Below, piece after piece: positions 35,901-42,391 of a DNA stretch of 52,013 nt. The stretch covers positions 1-52,013 of the forward strand of contig NZ_JAQYWQ010000037.1 of assembly GCF_029379315.1 (NCBI RefSeq). The letters are read 5' to 3'. Both the position numbers and the translations under genes were made by a program. Positions within the stretch are counted from its first letter, which is position 1. Each line of letters opens with the position of its first letter. This DNA comes from Nostoc sp. S13. Its GTDB lineage: Bacteria > Cyanobacteriota > Cyanobacteriia > Cyanobacteriales > Nostocaceae. Below the pieces are notes generated by a model. The model did no database searches, was not told where the DNA came from, and worked only from the letters and a program-made list of their open reading frames with translations.

Positions 35901-35983
35901 TGGAGTGCGATCGCCACGAATAATCGATTGCTGAGGGAGAGGTGCGATCGGGCAAATGACAAGTGACAAATGATTAACGAGCA

Positions 35984-36241
35984 ATGACTAAACGAAAAAT
36001 CTCATCAAGTGTAGTTGATGCAAAAATTCTAGCCATCTACGAATTAGACCAATTTATCGACTACATCCACACTGTTGACCCAGAATTAAATCTCAATCAA
36101 TCCATAGCGGTAGCAGCCGTTGCGTTGCATAACTTACCAGAGCTTTTTCAACGCAACCCCTTATTGATGGAGCATCTCACGGAGACAGCGGCAACGATAA
36201 AACGCCAAGGACGCCGTAATACCCAACGTTCGACGAACTAA
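35984..36241 (+). CDS. 85-aa helical protein, paralogue of 37536-37820
   Basis: This all-helical protein contains SIAVAAVALHNLPELFQRNP followed by LLMEHLTE. The 94-aa gene downstream has LAAAFLENLPAMCQNNP and IIECLKE in the same places, so the two are duplicates. No known domain is recognised. Confidence 0.65.
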   Translation: MTKRKISSSVVDAKILAIYELDQFIDYIHTVDPELNLNQSIAVAAVALHNLPELFQRNPLLMEHLTETAATIKRQGRRNTQRSTN

Positions 36242-36276
36242 CCACCCAAGTTTAGCGATCGCTCAACTCCCAACTC

Positions 36277-36552
36277 ATGACCCAGGATAAACAAGACCTT
36301 CTGCTAGAACTTTGCAAGCCTTATTTACTTGACCTCTCATCCTTGATCGCTGAATCCCTCAAGCATGACGATGAGCCAATCTCTGAAATATTAGAAGACC
36401 GAACATCTGCTTTCTCGGCTGAAACACGCCACAGGCTATCCCAACTAAGCTATCGCGAGAGAACCTCGGTGTTATACGAGATTGCACTCTGGATAGATTC
36501 AGCCGCAAACAAACAGCAGCCCAAACAAACTGGAGTTAATTCTGACCCCTAA
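36277..36552 (+). CDS. 91-aa helical hypothetical protein
   Basis: This acidic helical protein (MTQDKQDLLLELCKPYLLDL) has the segment RHRLSQLSYRERTSVLYEIALW. It is in the early-type cluster, 35 bp after the previous gene. No family is recognised. Confidence 0.6.
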   Translation: MTQDKQDLLLELCKPYLLDLSSLIAESLKHDDEPISEILEDRTSAFSAETRHRLSQLSYRERTSVLYEIALWIDSAANKQQPKQTGVNSDP

Positions 36553-36566
36553 TTCCTCACTCCCAA

Positions 36567-36603
36567 CCAATGCCCAATGCCCAATGACTAATACCCAATA
36601 AAC
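36567..36603. repeat. Heptamer tandem repeats between small genes
   Basis: Units of the CCAATGC/CCAATGA/CCAATA kind repeat between two genes of the early cluster. They are STRR-type repeats of the host flora and show that this intergenic space has been colonised by host repeats. Confidence 0.6.
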
Positions 36604-36605
36604 CC

Positions 36606-36986
36606 ATGATTATCAAACTAATTCACGCTCACTTCCTAATTTCTATTGGAGATTACAGCAACGAACGCATTGGCTTCACCGTTGAGCCAGAAGACGAAGA
36701 AACACTTGAACAAGTGGTTACAGCATTAAGAGCCGAAGCCATAAAAGTAATTGGGCCCAAAGCTAAGGAGCTTTATGAAGCCCGATCAATCTTGCGGGGG
36801 GAATGCTATGCACTTGAGAAAAAACTAACTAAAGCTCGTAGTGAGTGGGACGCGACAGCCGAATTTTTAAAAACTCAGGGCATAAAACCAGACGCGCCTC
36901 CAATGCCGCAATTTAACAACCTACTTTCTGCGGTGAAGGTTGAAGAAGAATTAGTCTCAGAAGCAGAAATCGTAGACGGGTTCTAA
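36606..36986 (+). CDS. 126-aa hypothetical protein with a coiled-coil segment
   Basis: An N-terminal beta-rich part (MIIKLIHAHFLISIGDYSNE, IGFTVEPEDEE) is followed by a long helix (residues about 35-90, ECYALEKKLTKARSEWDATA) and an acidic end. It lies five bases before the next gene. It has no recognised family. Confidence 0.65.
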   Translation: MIIKLIHAHFLISIGDYSNERIGFTVEPEDEETLEQVVTALRAEAIKVIGPKAKELYEARSILRGECYALEKKLTKARSEWDATAEFLKTQGIKPDAPPMPQFNNLLSAVKVEEELVSEAEIVDGF

Positions 36987-36990
36987 GGCA

Positions 36991-37200
36991 ATGACCGAAA
37001 AGCCAACATACGAAAACTTCGACAACCTAATAAGCAAGACAGACACCGAGATGCAGCGATTGGGCTGGACACAAGCCCAAGGTCAAGAGCATTTGATGAA
37101 ATATTGCGGGGTGCGATCGCGGCTGCTGCTGACCGAGGAGGAATTAGACAATTTTCTCCTATTCCTACAACTTACCGATTCCCCACCCCCTATTCCCTAA
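36991..37200 (+). CDS. 69-aa hypothetical protein
   Basis: This small soluble helical protein has the pattern MQRLGWTQAQGQEHLMKYCG and LLLTEEELDNFLLFLQ. That pattern of a Gly-Trp-containing helix and a helix ending in L-L-E-x-L resembles short cyanobacterial hypothetical proteins I associate with mobile elements. It is embedded in the early cluster between closely spaced genes. Confidence 0.6.
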   Translation: MTEKPTYENFDNLISKTDTEMQRLGWTQAQGQEHLMKYCGVRSRLLLTEEELDNFLLFLQLTDSPPPIP

Positions 37201-37207
37201 AAATCAA

Positions 37208-37513
37208 ATGTTTGGTTTCGACGGTTCACCCAAAGCGATCGTCAGCTTCCTTGAAAAAATCAGGGATAACGACAAAAGCGGAAAGCTTACCCACAAGGAA
37301 GTCAGAGCATATGCAAGGCTGATGTTAAACTTGCTGCCTTCTTTGCACATCGATGAGGAAGAAAAAGTCCAAGTTTTGCTTGCGGCCATATCCAGTGCCG
37401 GACTGCCACACTATGATCGCTCATTCGCCGCAGAAGAGATTCTCAAATTACTAGAGGAGCAAAAGCAGCAAGAGCAGCAACGCAAATTGCATCCCGATGA
37501 ATTTTTAAAGTGA
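37208..37513 (+). CDS. 101-aa helical hypothetical protein
   Basis: The protein contains IVSFLEKIRDNDKSGKLTHK, in which DNDKSGKLT resembles a single EF-hand-type calcium loop, though without the partner hand this is weak. The C-terminal helix is Glu/Gln-rich (LEEQKQQEQQRK). It begins seven bases after the previous gene. Confidence 0.6.
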   Translation: MFGFDGSPKAIVSFLEKIRDNDKSGKLTHKEVRAYARLMLNLLPSLHIDEEEKVQVLLAAISSAGLPHYDRSFAAEEILKLLEEQKQQEQQRKLHPDEFLK

Positions 37514-37535
37514 ATGCACTCGACCCTTTCCAACC

Positions 37536-37820
37536 ATGACTAGAGAAGAAGAAATTAAAGCAGCCATCGTAGTTACCCCGGACGCGATCGCTTTCGTCAG
37601 TCCCGAACTGCATCAAGCATCGGAACAATTAGGGACGCGATTGTGCCTTTTTGTGGATTTTGTACAATCACTTGAACTCAAGTTACAGAGATTTGAGGCA
37701 ATACAGTTAGCGGCTGCCTTCTTGGAAAATCTACCAGCCATGTGCCAAAACAACCCAAAAATCATTGAGTGTTTAAAGGAGAATACCCAATTTTTGATGA
37801 ACACACGGAAGCAGTCTTAG
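37536..37820 (+). CDS. 94-aa helical protein, paralogue of 35984-36241
   Basis: This protein shares the helical core LxNLPxxxQxNPxxxExLxE with the 85-aa protein at 35984 and is longer at the N-terminus. Its position as last early-type gene before the replication protein leaves open a role in replication control. Confidence 0.62.
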   Translation: MTREEEIKAAIVVTPDAIAFVSPELHQASEQLGTRLCLFVDFVQSLELKLQRFEAIQLAAAFLENLPAMCQNNPKIIECLKENTQFLMNTRKQS

Positions 37821-37910
37821 CGCGTGTCTCAAAATTTCATTGCGATCGACCCTTTCTAATCTCAATGTTTCAATAGCAACCAAGTGATTTATCACACGCA
37901 AAAAAAAACT

Positions 37911-37928
37911 CACTAACGAGAAATTAGT
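37911..37928 (-). terminator. Possible antisense terminator in the rep leader
   Basis: A CACTAA/TTAGTG hairpin followed on the minus strand by a run of nine T lies 130 bp upstream of the replication gene. No minus-strand gene ends here, so a short antisense transcript from the leader is conceivable. Confidence 0.35.
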
Positions 37929-37985
37929 GAATCCAAAAAGAAAGGTTACTAAAAATAAATGACTAAATACTTAACAAGATTAAGC

Positions 37986-38018
37986 GGTAGAATAGCCGTT
38001 ATTTCCCTATATTCTACC
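37986..38018. promoter_or_regulatory. Inverted repeat upstream of the replication gene
   Basis: GGTAGAATA and TATTCTACC form a perfect 9-bp inverted repeat with a 15-base spacer, 42 bases before the rep start codon. It is a candidate operator or leader hairpin. Confidence 0.55.
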
Positions 38019-38059
38019 ACATCAAGTAACTCAAAACTATCTAATCGGGGGACAGAGCA

Positions 38060-40537
38060 ATGATAGCAATCCCCTACACTTATACCCAAGAACTAAGCTT
38101 TAAACCTGACAACAACAGGATCTTACCACACGAGATTGAATCTGAGTTATACGTGCTTGGTGCAATAATCAATGAAGAGAGTGCAATCTGTCGAGTTGAA
38201 GATAGATTAAGTCCAGAGCATTTTTACGTTGGCGCACACAAAGATATCTACCAAGCCTGTCTTAGACTCCATAAAAAGGGTCAGCCAACAGACTTATTGC
38301 ATGTTGCTAGCTGGTTATCAGAGCATAAAATGTTAGCAAGAATTGGTGGTAGGAGCGCACTAGCTGACATTGTTAAAAACACACTAGATAATACTCTCAA
38401 CATAAAAGCTAGTGGAAACAGTATTGATAGTTTAGCCGCCAAAATTATCGAAAGAGCCGCTCGTAGGGATGCAATCAAAAGGTCTAATAAAATTGAGAGT
38501 ATAGCTTATGATACCGAGATAGAATGGCTAGATGCCTGTGTAGCAATTGAAAACGAAGCCAAAGAAATAATCTCAGCACCAATTGCCCCCACAAAAGAAG
38601 AAAACCTCACCCGGAACTGCAATAGACTAATCAGTGAACTAGAGAACATTCACCTGAAAATATCTAATCCATGCACCAAATTATACATGCTTCAAGAGTT
38701 AGCTAATAACACCCCTGGAAGAAATCTCAAGGATCTTGAAGACCTGTACATGAAATCGCTGTGTGCCACAGTCGAGCCACGTAAGACCTTAGATGAACTT
38801 GAAGAGGAAGTGGGCATAGAGGGAAGGAAATGGCTTTTGGGCGGAATACTTCCACAAGCATCCACAACACTTTTAATTGCAGATGGTGGTGTTGGTAAAA
38901 CCAAATGGCTTTATGACTTGCTCTACTGCATAGCCAACGGAGAAAACTGGAATGGCTTCCCCGCGACCTCCGATGGGCGGCGGGTTCTTATTTACCAGGG
39001 AGACGAGTCAAAACACGATATGCTTCAGGCTTTGAACAAACGCGGATTCAAGCCAGGTACAGAAGTTAGAGAAAGAACAGAAGTTCGGTTTGGCTGGAAT
39101 ACGGACGCTATGCCCACTCTTTACCAAGATGCTGCTGAGTTCAAGCCTGAGATCGTAATGATCGACTCCTTGACCTTTGTTAATCGCTACTCACTTTACG
39201 ACGAAAACAGGACAGAATATTCCCGCCCCATTCTGGAGCTAAACAAATTTGCTGCTGAAACTGGGATACAAGTAGTCATCGTTCACCATACCAACAGAAA
39301 CGGACAAGCCAGAGGGTCTACGGCAATTAAAAATGCTGTCTCAGAAGTAATCAAACTTGAGAAAGACACTAATCCCAGTGCCAACGTTCAAGAGAAAATT
39401 CTCACCATTGAGAAGTCACGCTCTCGTCGCTTTCCCGCAAGTTATCGCCTGTTTTTCAATGAAGAGAATTTTAGCTTCTCCCTGTTAGAGGAAGTTGGAC
39501 AAGAGTTAGGTTCCCCGGACTTGCCCACTAAAGACCAGATAGTCAAATTTTTGCAGTCACACGCCAACAAGAAATTTGAAGCCGAGGAAGTAGCTCACTA
39601 TATCAGTACTACTTGTGGTAACGCGAGGCGTTGCTTATCGCAATTAGCCAGAGACGGAATAATAAGCCTTGACGAAAGAAGCGTTAGTGGTACGAAGAAG
39701 CTGTATTACATAGCTCGTGATTCGGAAAATTGTAGTACAGAGAATCCGTTACCAAGCGTAACAATAACATCATCTACGCGGATCACCTCTGAAAACGACT
39801 CAAACGCTTATCAGGGTGAGTTCAACGGTGAAATCGATGATGTGTATAAAAACAATGGATCACCTGTGATCACCTCTATGATCACCTTGGCGGATCACCT
39901 TACCAACCACAATACCAACCAGTATACAGAGAGCGTTTCAACTACAAACTCTTCAGTAAATTCTGAAGGTGATCATCTAAGTACACCAGAAATTGCAATT
40001 TCATCAAATCCCGAATCAGAGTCAAAAATCAATGTTCAGACAGATCACCTGATCACCTTAGCCGAAAACGCAGAGTCAGCAAGTCTTTCAGAAGGTGATC
40101 CGTCAAGGCGATCGCAAGGTGATCATGAGGCGATCGCACTTAACTGCGATCGCCTCGATGACAACAGTTGCGTACTACAAGCCTCCTCACCAGAATTACC
40201 CATCCTGCCACTGCTCCAGGAGAAAGCTAGCTACTGGAGTCTGTCGCAGAAGCTAGAGGTAAAGACATTTAACATTAACAATGAGTTGCTTGAGGTTAGC
40301 TGTAAAGTTCCTGGGCGAGGAATACGGAGTTTAAAGTTTAATGACTTGCGGTGTTGCGAACAGTCGCCCAGGCACGATTTCAGCCTGGGCGACAAAGTGG
40401 TAATTCTGGTTGGTAAGTGCAAGGACACCTTTGCAACCATTACCACCATTAGAGCCGATGGCATTTGGCTTAAGTGCGACGATGGCAAAAAGCCCCTCGC
40501 TAAAGCCTTCTTTCCGCACCAATTGGTAAAAGCCTGA
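38060..40537 (+). CDS. Replication protein: DnaB-N domain fused to a RepA-like ATPase
   Basis: This 825-aa protein starts with a DnaB N-terminal domain (residues about 23-115: LPHEIESELYVLGAIINEES, HFYVGAHKDIYQACLRLHKK), which in helicases binds primase, and continues with a RecA-fold ATPase of the RepA/AAA_25 type with Walker A ADGGVGKTKW (274-283) and Walker B IVMIDSLTFV. Residues about 480-550 read as a winged helix. A low-complexity linker (about 574-690) contains the octamer repeats, and the last 100 residues form a small beta domain. A GGGGGA ribosome binding site precedes the ATG. It should melt and unwind the element's own origin. Confidence 0.88.
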   Translation: MIAIPYTYTQELSFKPDNNRILPHEIESELYVLGAIINEESAICRVEDRLSPEHFYVGAHKDIYQACLRLHKKGQPTDLLHVASWLSEHKMLARIGGRSALADIVKNTLDNTLNIKASGNSIDSLAAKIIERAARRDAIKRSNKIESIAYDTEIEWLDACVAIENEAKEIISAPIAPTKEENLTRNCNRLISELENIHLKISNPCTKLYMLQELANNTPGRNLKDLEDLYMKSLCATVEPRKTLDELEEEVGIEGRKWLLGGILPQASTTLLIADGGVGKTKWLYDLLYCIANGENWNGFPATSDGRRVLIYQGDESKHDMLQALNKRGFKPGTEVRERTEVRFGWNTDAMPTLYQDAAEFKPEIVMIDSLTFVNRYSLYDENRTEYSRPILELNKFAAETGIQVVIVHHTNRNGQARGSTAIKNAVSEVIKLEKDTNPSANVQEKILTIEKSRSRRFPASYRLFFNEENFSFSLLEEVGQELGSPDLPTKDQIVKFLQSHANKKFEAEEVAHYISTTCGNARRCLSQLARDGIISLDERSVSGTKKLYYIARDSENCSTENPLPSVTITSSTRITSENDSNAYQGEFNGEIDDVYKNNGSPVITSMITLADHLTNHNTNQYTESVSTTNSSVNSEGDHLSTPEIAISSNPESESKINVQTDHLITLAENAESASLSEGDPSRRSQGDHEAIALNCDRLDDNSCVLQASSPELPILPLLQEKASYWSLSQKLEVKTFNINNELLEVSCKVPGRGIRSLKFNDLRCCEQSPRHDFSLGDKVVILVGKCKDTFATITTIRADGIWLKCDDGKKPLAKAFFPHQLVKA
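39781..40124. repeat. Ten exact GATCACCT octamers inside the rep gene
   Basis: GATCACCT or its complement begins at 39781, 39858, 39868, 39880, 39893, 39967(-), 40043, 40051, 40093(-) and 40117(-). Chance expectation in 344 bp is about 0.01 copies. The repeats fall in the low-complexity linker of the replication protein, a position like the iterons inside the lambda O gene. They are probably binding sites for the protein's own winged helix and an origin. Confidence 0.85.
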
Positions 40538-40660
40538 CATTATAATTCGGCAGAGTGCGATCGACTTGGGGAGCAAAACTATAAAAAAGCTCATGCTAGC
40601 TGTTGCTGGCATGAGACAACATTACTGTTAACGTAGCCAAAACCTTCTTGTAAAAAGGGT

Positions 40661-40867
40661 TTATTGCCCGCCGCTGCTCTCATCATCGTCATAGTCATCA
40701 CCATACTCAGAGATGATGATAGTCACGCTGTCAGACCCAGCCTCAAACCCAGCGACACTAAATGTCTCGCCGAGACCATCTTTAAGAGAAACGGGTGCAT
40801 CACTTGGAAAGTTTTGTAATTCTTGAATCAGTTCTTGAACGGTGGTTTCTTTAGTTGCAGTAGGCAT
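40661..40867 (-). CDS. 68-aa acidic protein
   Basis: This small protein (MPTATKETTVQELIQELQNF) has a very acidic C-terminus (ISEYGDDYDDDESSGGQ). A GGAG ribosome binding site precedes the start. It is convergent with rep and follows the broken coiled-coil gene on the same strand. The function is unknown. Confidence 0.65.
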   Translation of the reverse strand: MPTATKETTVQELIQELQNFPSDAPVSLKDGLGETFSVAGFEAGSDSVTIIISEYGDDYDDDESSGGQ

Positions 40868-40920
40868 ATTTTTCTCCGATTTAAAAATGTAATTGCACTT
40901 GAGACAGGAAAGATTTTGCT

Positions 40921-41208
40921 TTATGCCTGAGCTTGAACCGTAGGAGCGGAAATTGATTCATACTGTGTAAGAAGTTGCTCCAATCCAGCCAACTTCGTTG
41001 CCGTAGTCGCTTTTTCTTGCTCATCTTGATTCAAGGACGAAGTGACTGCATTCAGTTTGGAAAGCAAATCTGCGTTATCAGCTTTTAACTGGGCGTTATC
41101 ATCTCTCAACTGGGCATTTTCCTTGGTGGAAGCGATGCCTGCGGCGGGCTACGCCTACGCACTTTGAAAAAGGCTGGTTAATCTCTCAAAATAGTCTGGT
41201 GTTGTCAT
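40921..41208 (-). pseudogene. Coiled-coil gene interrupted in frame by a dispersed repeat
   Basis: The frame from ATG 41208 (MTTPDYFERLTSLFQ) to the stop at 40921 is open except for two TAG codons contributed by a repeat with sequence GCGTAGGCGTAGCCCGC (41132-41164). After the repeat the same frame continues as STKENAQLRDDNAQLKADNA and a leucine-zipper-like coiled coil. The original was probably an 80-95-aa coiled-coil protein. The downstream part might be re-initiated from TTG 41109. Confidence 0.7.
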
Positions 41209-41305
41209 GATGCCCTCTGGTTTTATCTACTCTGGTTCAGGATAGTAGATAAAAAATACAATTGCCTACTTAAAGTGCGTAGGCGTAGCCCGCAGCAGGC
41301 ATCGC
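41132..41305. repeat. Pair of inverted 33-bp dispersed repeats
   Basis: GCGATGCCTGCGGCGGGCTA and the following 13 bases (41132-41164) recur inverted at 41273-41305 with one mismatch. Between them are the 5' end of the broken gene and 65 bp upstream of it. The same motif family appears near 5900, 19655 and 23398. Confidence 0.85.
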
Positions 41306-41595
41306 GTGCAGTCTTAAAATCAGAATATCTTGATAAAACTTTACATTGTATTCTCAGGTATAAATGCGGGGGAAAAATGCAGTGTAAATTAAGCCAAGTT
41401 CTTGTTTAACCTCGCAAGAAGGTAAAACAGGTATAGTTCTCCATATTTACAACAGCCTGATCTCTAAATCTGAGATACAGCAAGACTTGGAGTCGGTAGA
41501 AACACTTCCGAAATTACATAAAAGTAGAACATTTACATAATTTTGGCTACCGATTACAACGGATTTATTCACCTATCAAATCCGTTTTATTTCTT
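41209..41595. other. Region upstream of the late-type operon
   Basis: The stretch holds one arm of the inverted repeat and an AT-rich region. Just before the first late gene a 9-bp hairpin (AACGGATTT with AAATCCGTT, 41558-41586) followed by TTATTTCTT looks like a terminator or attenuator. No gene is supported here. Confidence 0.5.
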
Positions 41596-41952
41596 ATGCC
41601 AGAACCAACTTTTGTACAAACATTTGGAACAGGAACAGTCAGACTGGCAAGCGGCGCAGCAGCTCCAAGTTCTGGGCTGTTCATTCCTGATTCAGCGCTA
41701 CAGGCAGCAGGTTTAGCAAATCCTTCTACAGCTACAGCAGAAGGTCATTTAGTTGCAGTTACGATTAACGCCCAAAATTATCTTTCTCAAGCTAATTTTG
41801 ATTCCAATATCGACCAATCCTTAATAATTGCAAAAGGGTTTTCAAGTTTTACAACAAGGGGAACCGACAATACTGAATACAGGCAAGACCAAATAACCTT
41901 GAGCCTTACAAAGATTGATGGCGGCGCGACAATTGACCCGGATGATTATTAA
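41596..41952 (+). CDS. 118-aa hypothetical protein opening the late-type block
   Basis: This beta-rich soluble protein (MPEPTFVQTFGTGTVRLASG, ending GGATIDPDDY) has a Ser/Thr/Ala-rich composition common in phage structural proteins, but no family is recognised. No ribosome binding site is visible, and a terminator-like hairpin sits ten bases before the ATG. Confidence 0.6.
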   Translation: MPEPTFVQTFGTGTVRLASGAAAPSSGLFIPDSALQAAGLANPSTATAEGHLVAVTINAQNYLSQANFDSNIDQSLIIAKGFSSFTTRGTDNTEYRQDQITLSLTKIDGGATIDPDDY

Positions 41953-41961
41953 TAGAAAATT

Positions 41962-42390
41962 ATGAGTTGCACTCTAACTGTTAATTTCCTCACACCTGGT
42001 TATAACAATGGTTCGGATGTTGGCAGTTTTACCGTTCCTGACGGAAGTTACAAAACTGCCTATAAAGTTGTAATTGGACCAGGAAGCACCTATGAATTGC
42101 GAGTTGATGGCACTAATGGAACTATAGTACTTGCAACTTATAATCCAGGAGCAATTGAGGTAACTATTGCTTCAAGCAGTAATAGCTGCCCTGCTCCGAT
42201 TGATGCATTTGACTGTATTAATGGAAGTTGTATAAACAAAAACGTATACAGCACTCCAGGTTTATACAGTTCTCTCAGTGATTGTGAAATCGCCTGTGGC
42301 ACGGGCTGTAGCGGTAAATGTGTCAGCAATGCAGATTGGGCGCAAATCGAAAGTTTATCTAGTCAAATAATGAATAGAAATTGTAGTTAA
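41962..42390 (+). CDS. 142-aa protein with a cysteine-rich tail domain
   Basis: An N-terminal beta domain (about residues 1-75) is followed by a Cys-rich segment with the spacing C-x4-C-x17-C-x3-C (FDCINGSCINKN, SSLSDCEIACG). I recall this small disulfide-type module from surface and virion proteins of phages and bacteria. There is no signal peptide. It starts nine bases after the previous stop. Confidence 0.6.
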   Translation: MSCTLTVNFLTPGYNNGSDVGSFTVPDGSYKTAYKVVIGPGSTYELRVDGTNGTIVLATYNPGAIEVTIASSSNSCPAPIDAFDCINGSCINKNVYSTPGLYSSLSDCEIACGTGCSGKCVSNADWAQIESLSSQIMNRNCS

Positions 42391-42391
42391 T

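Noticed and set aside
35562..35984. 140-codon minus-strand frame
   Set aside because: It overlaps the well-supported plus-strand phage-type gene and has implausible composition (Trp/Cys/Arg-rich).
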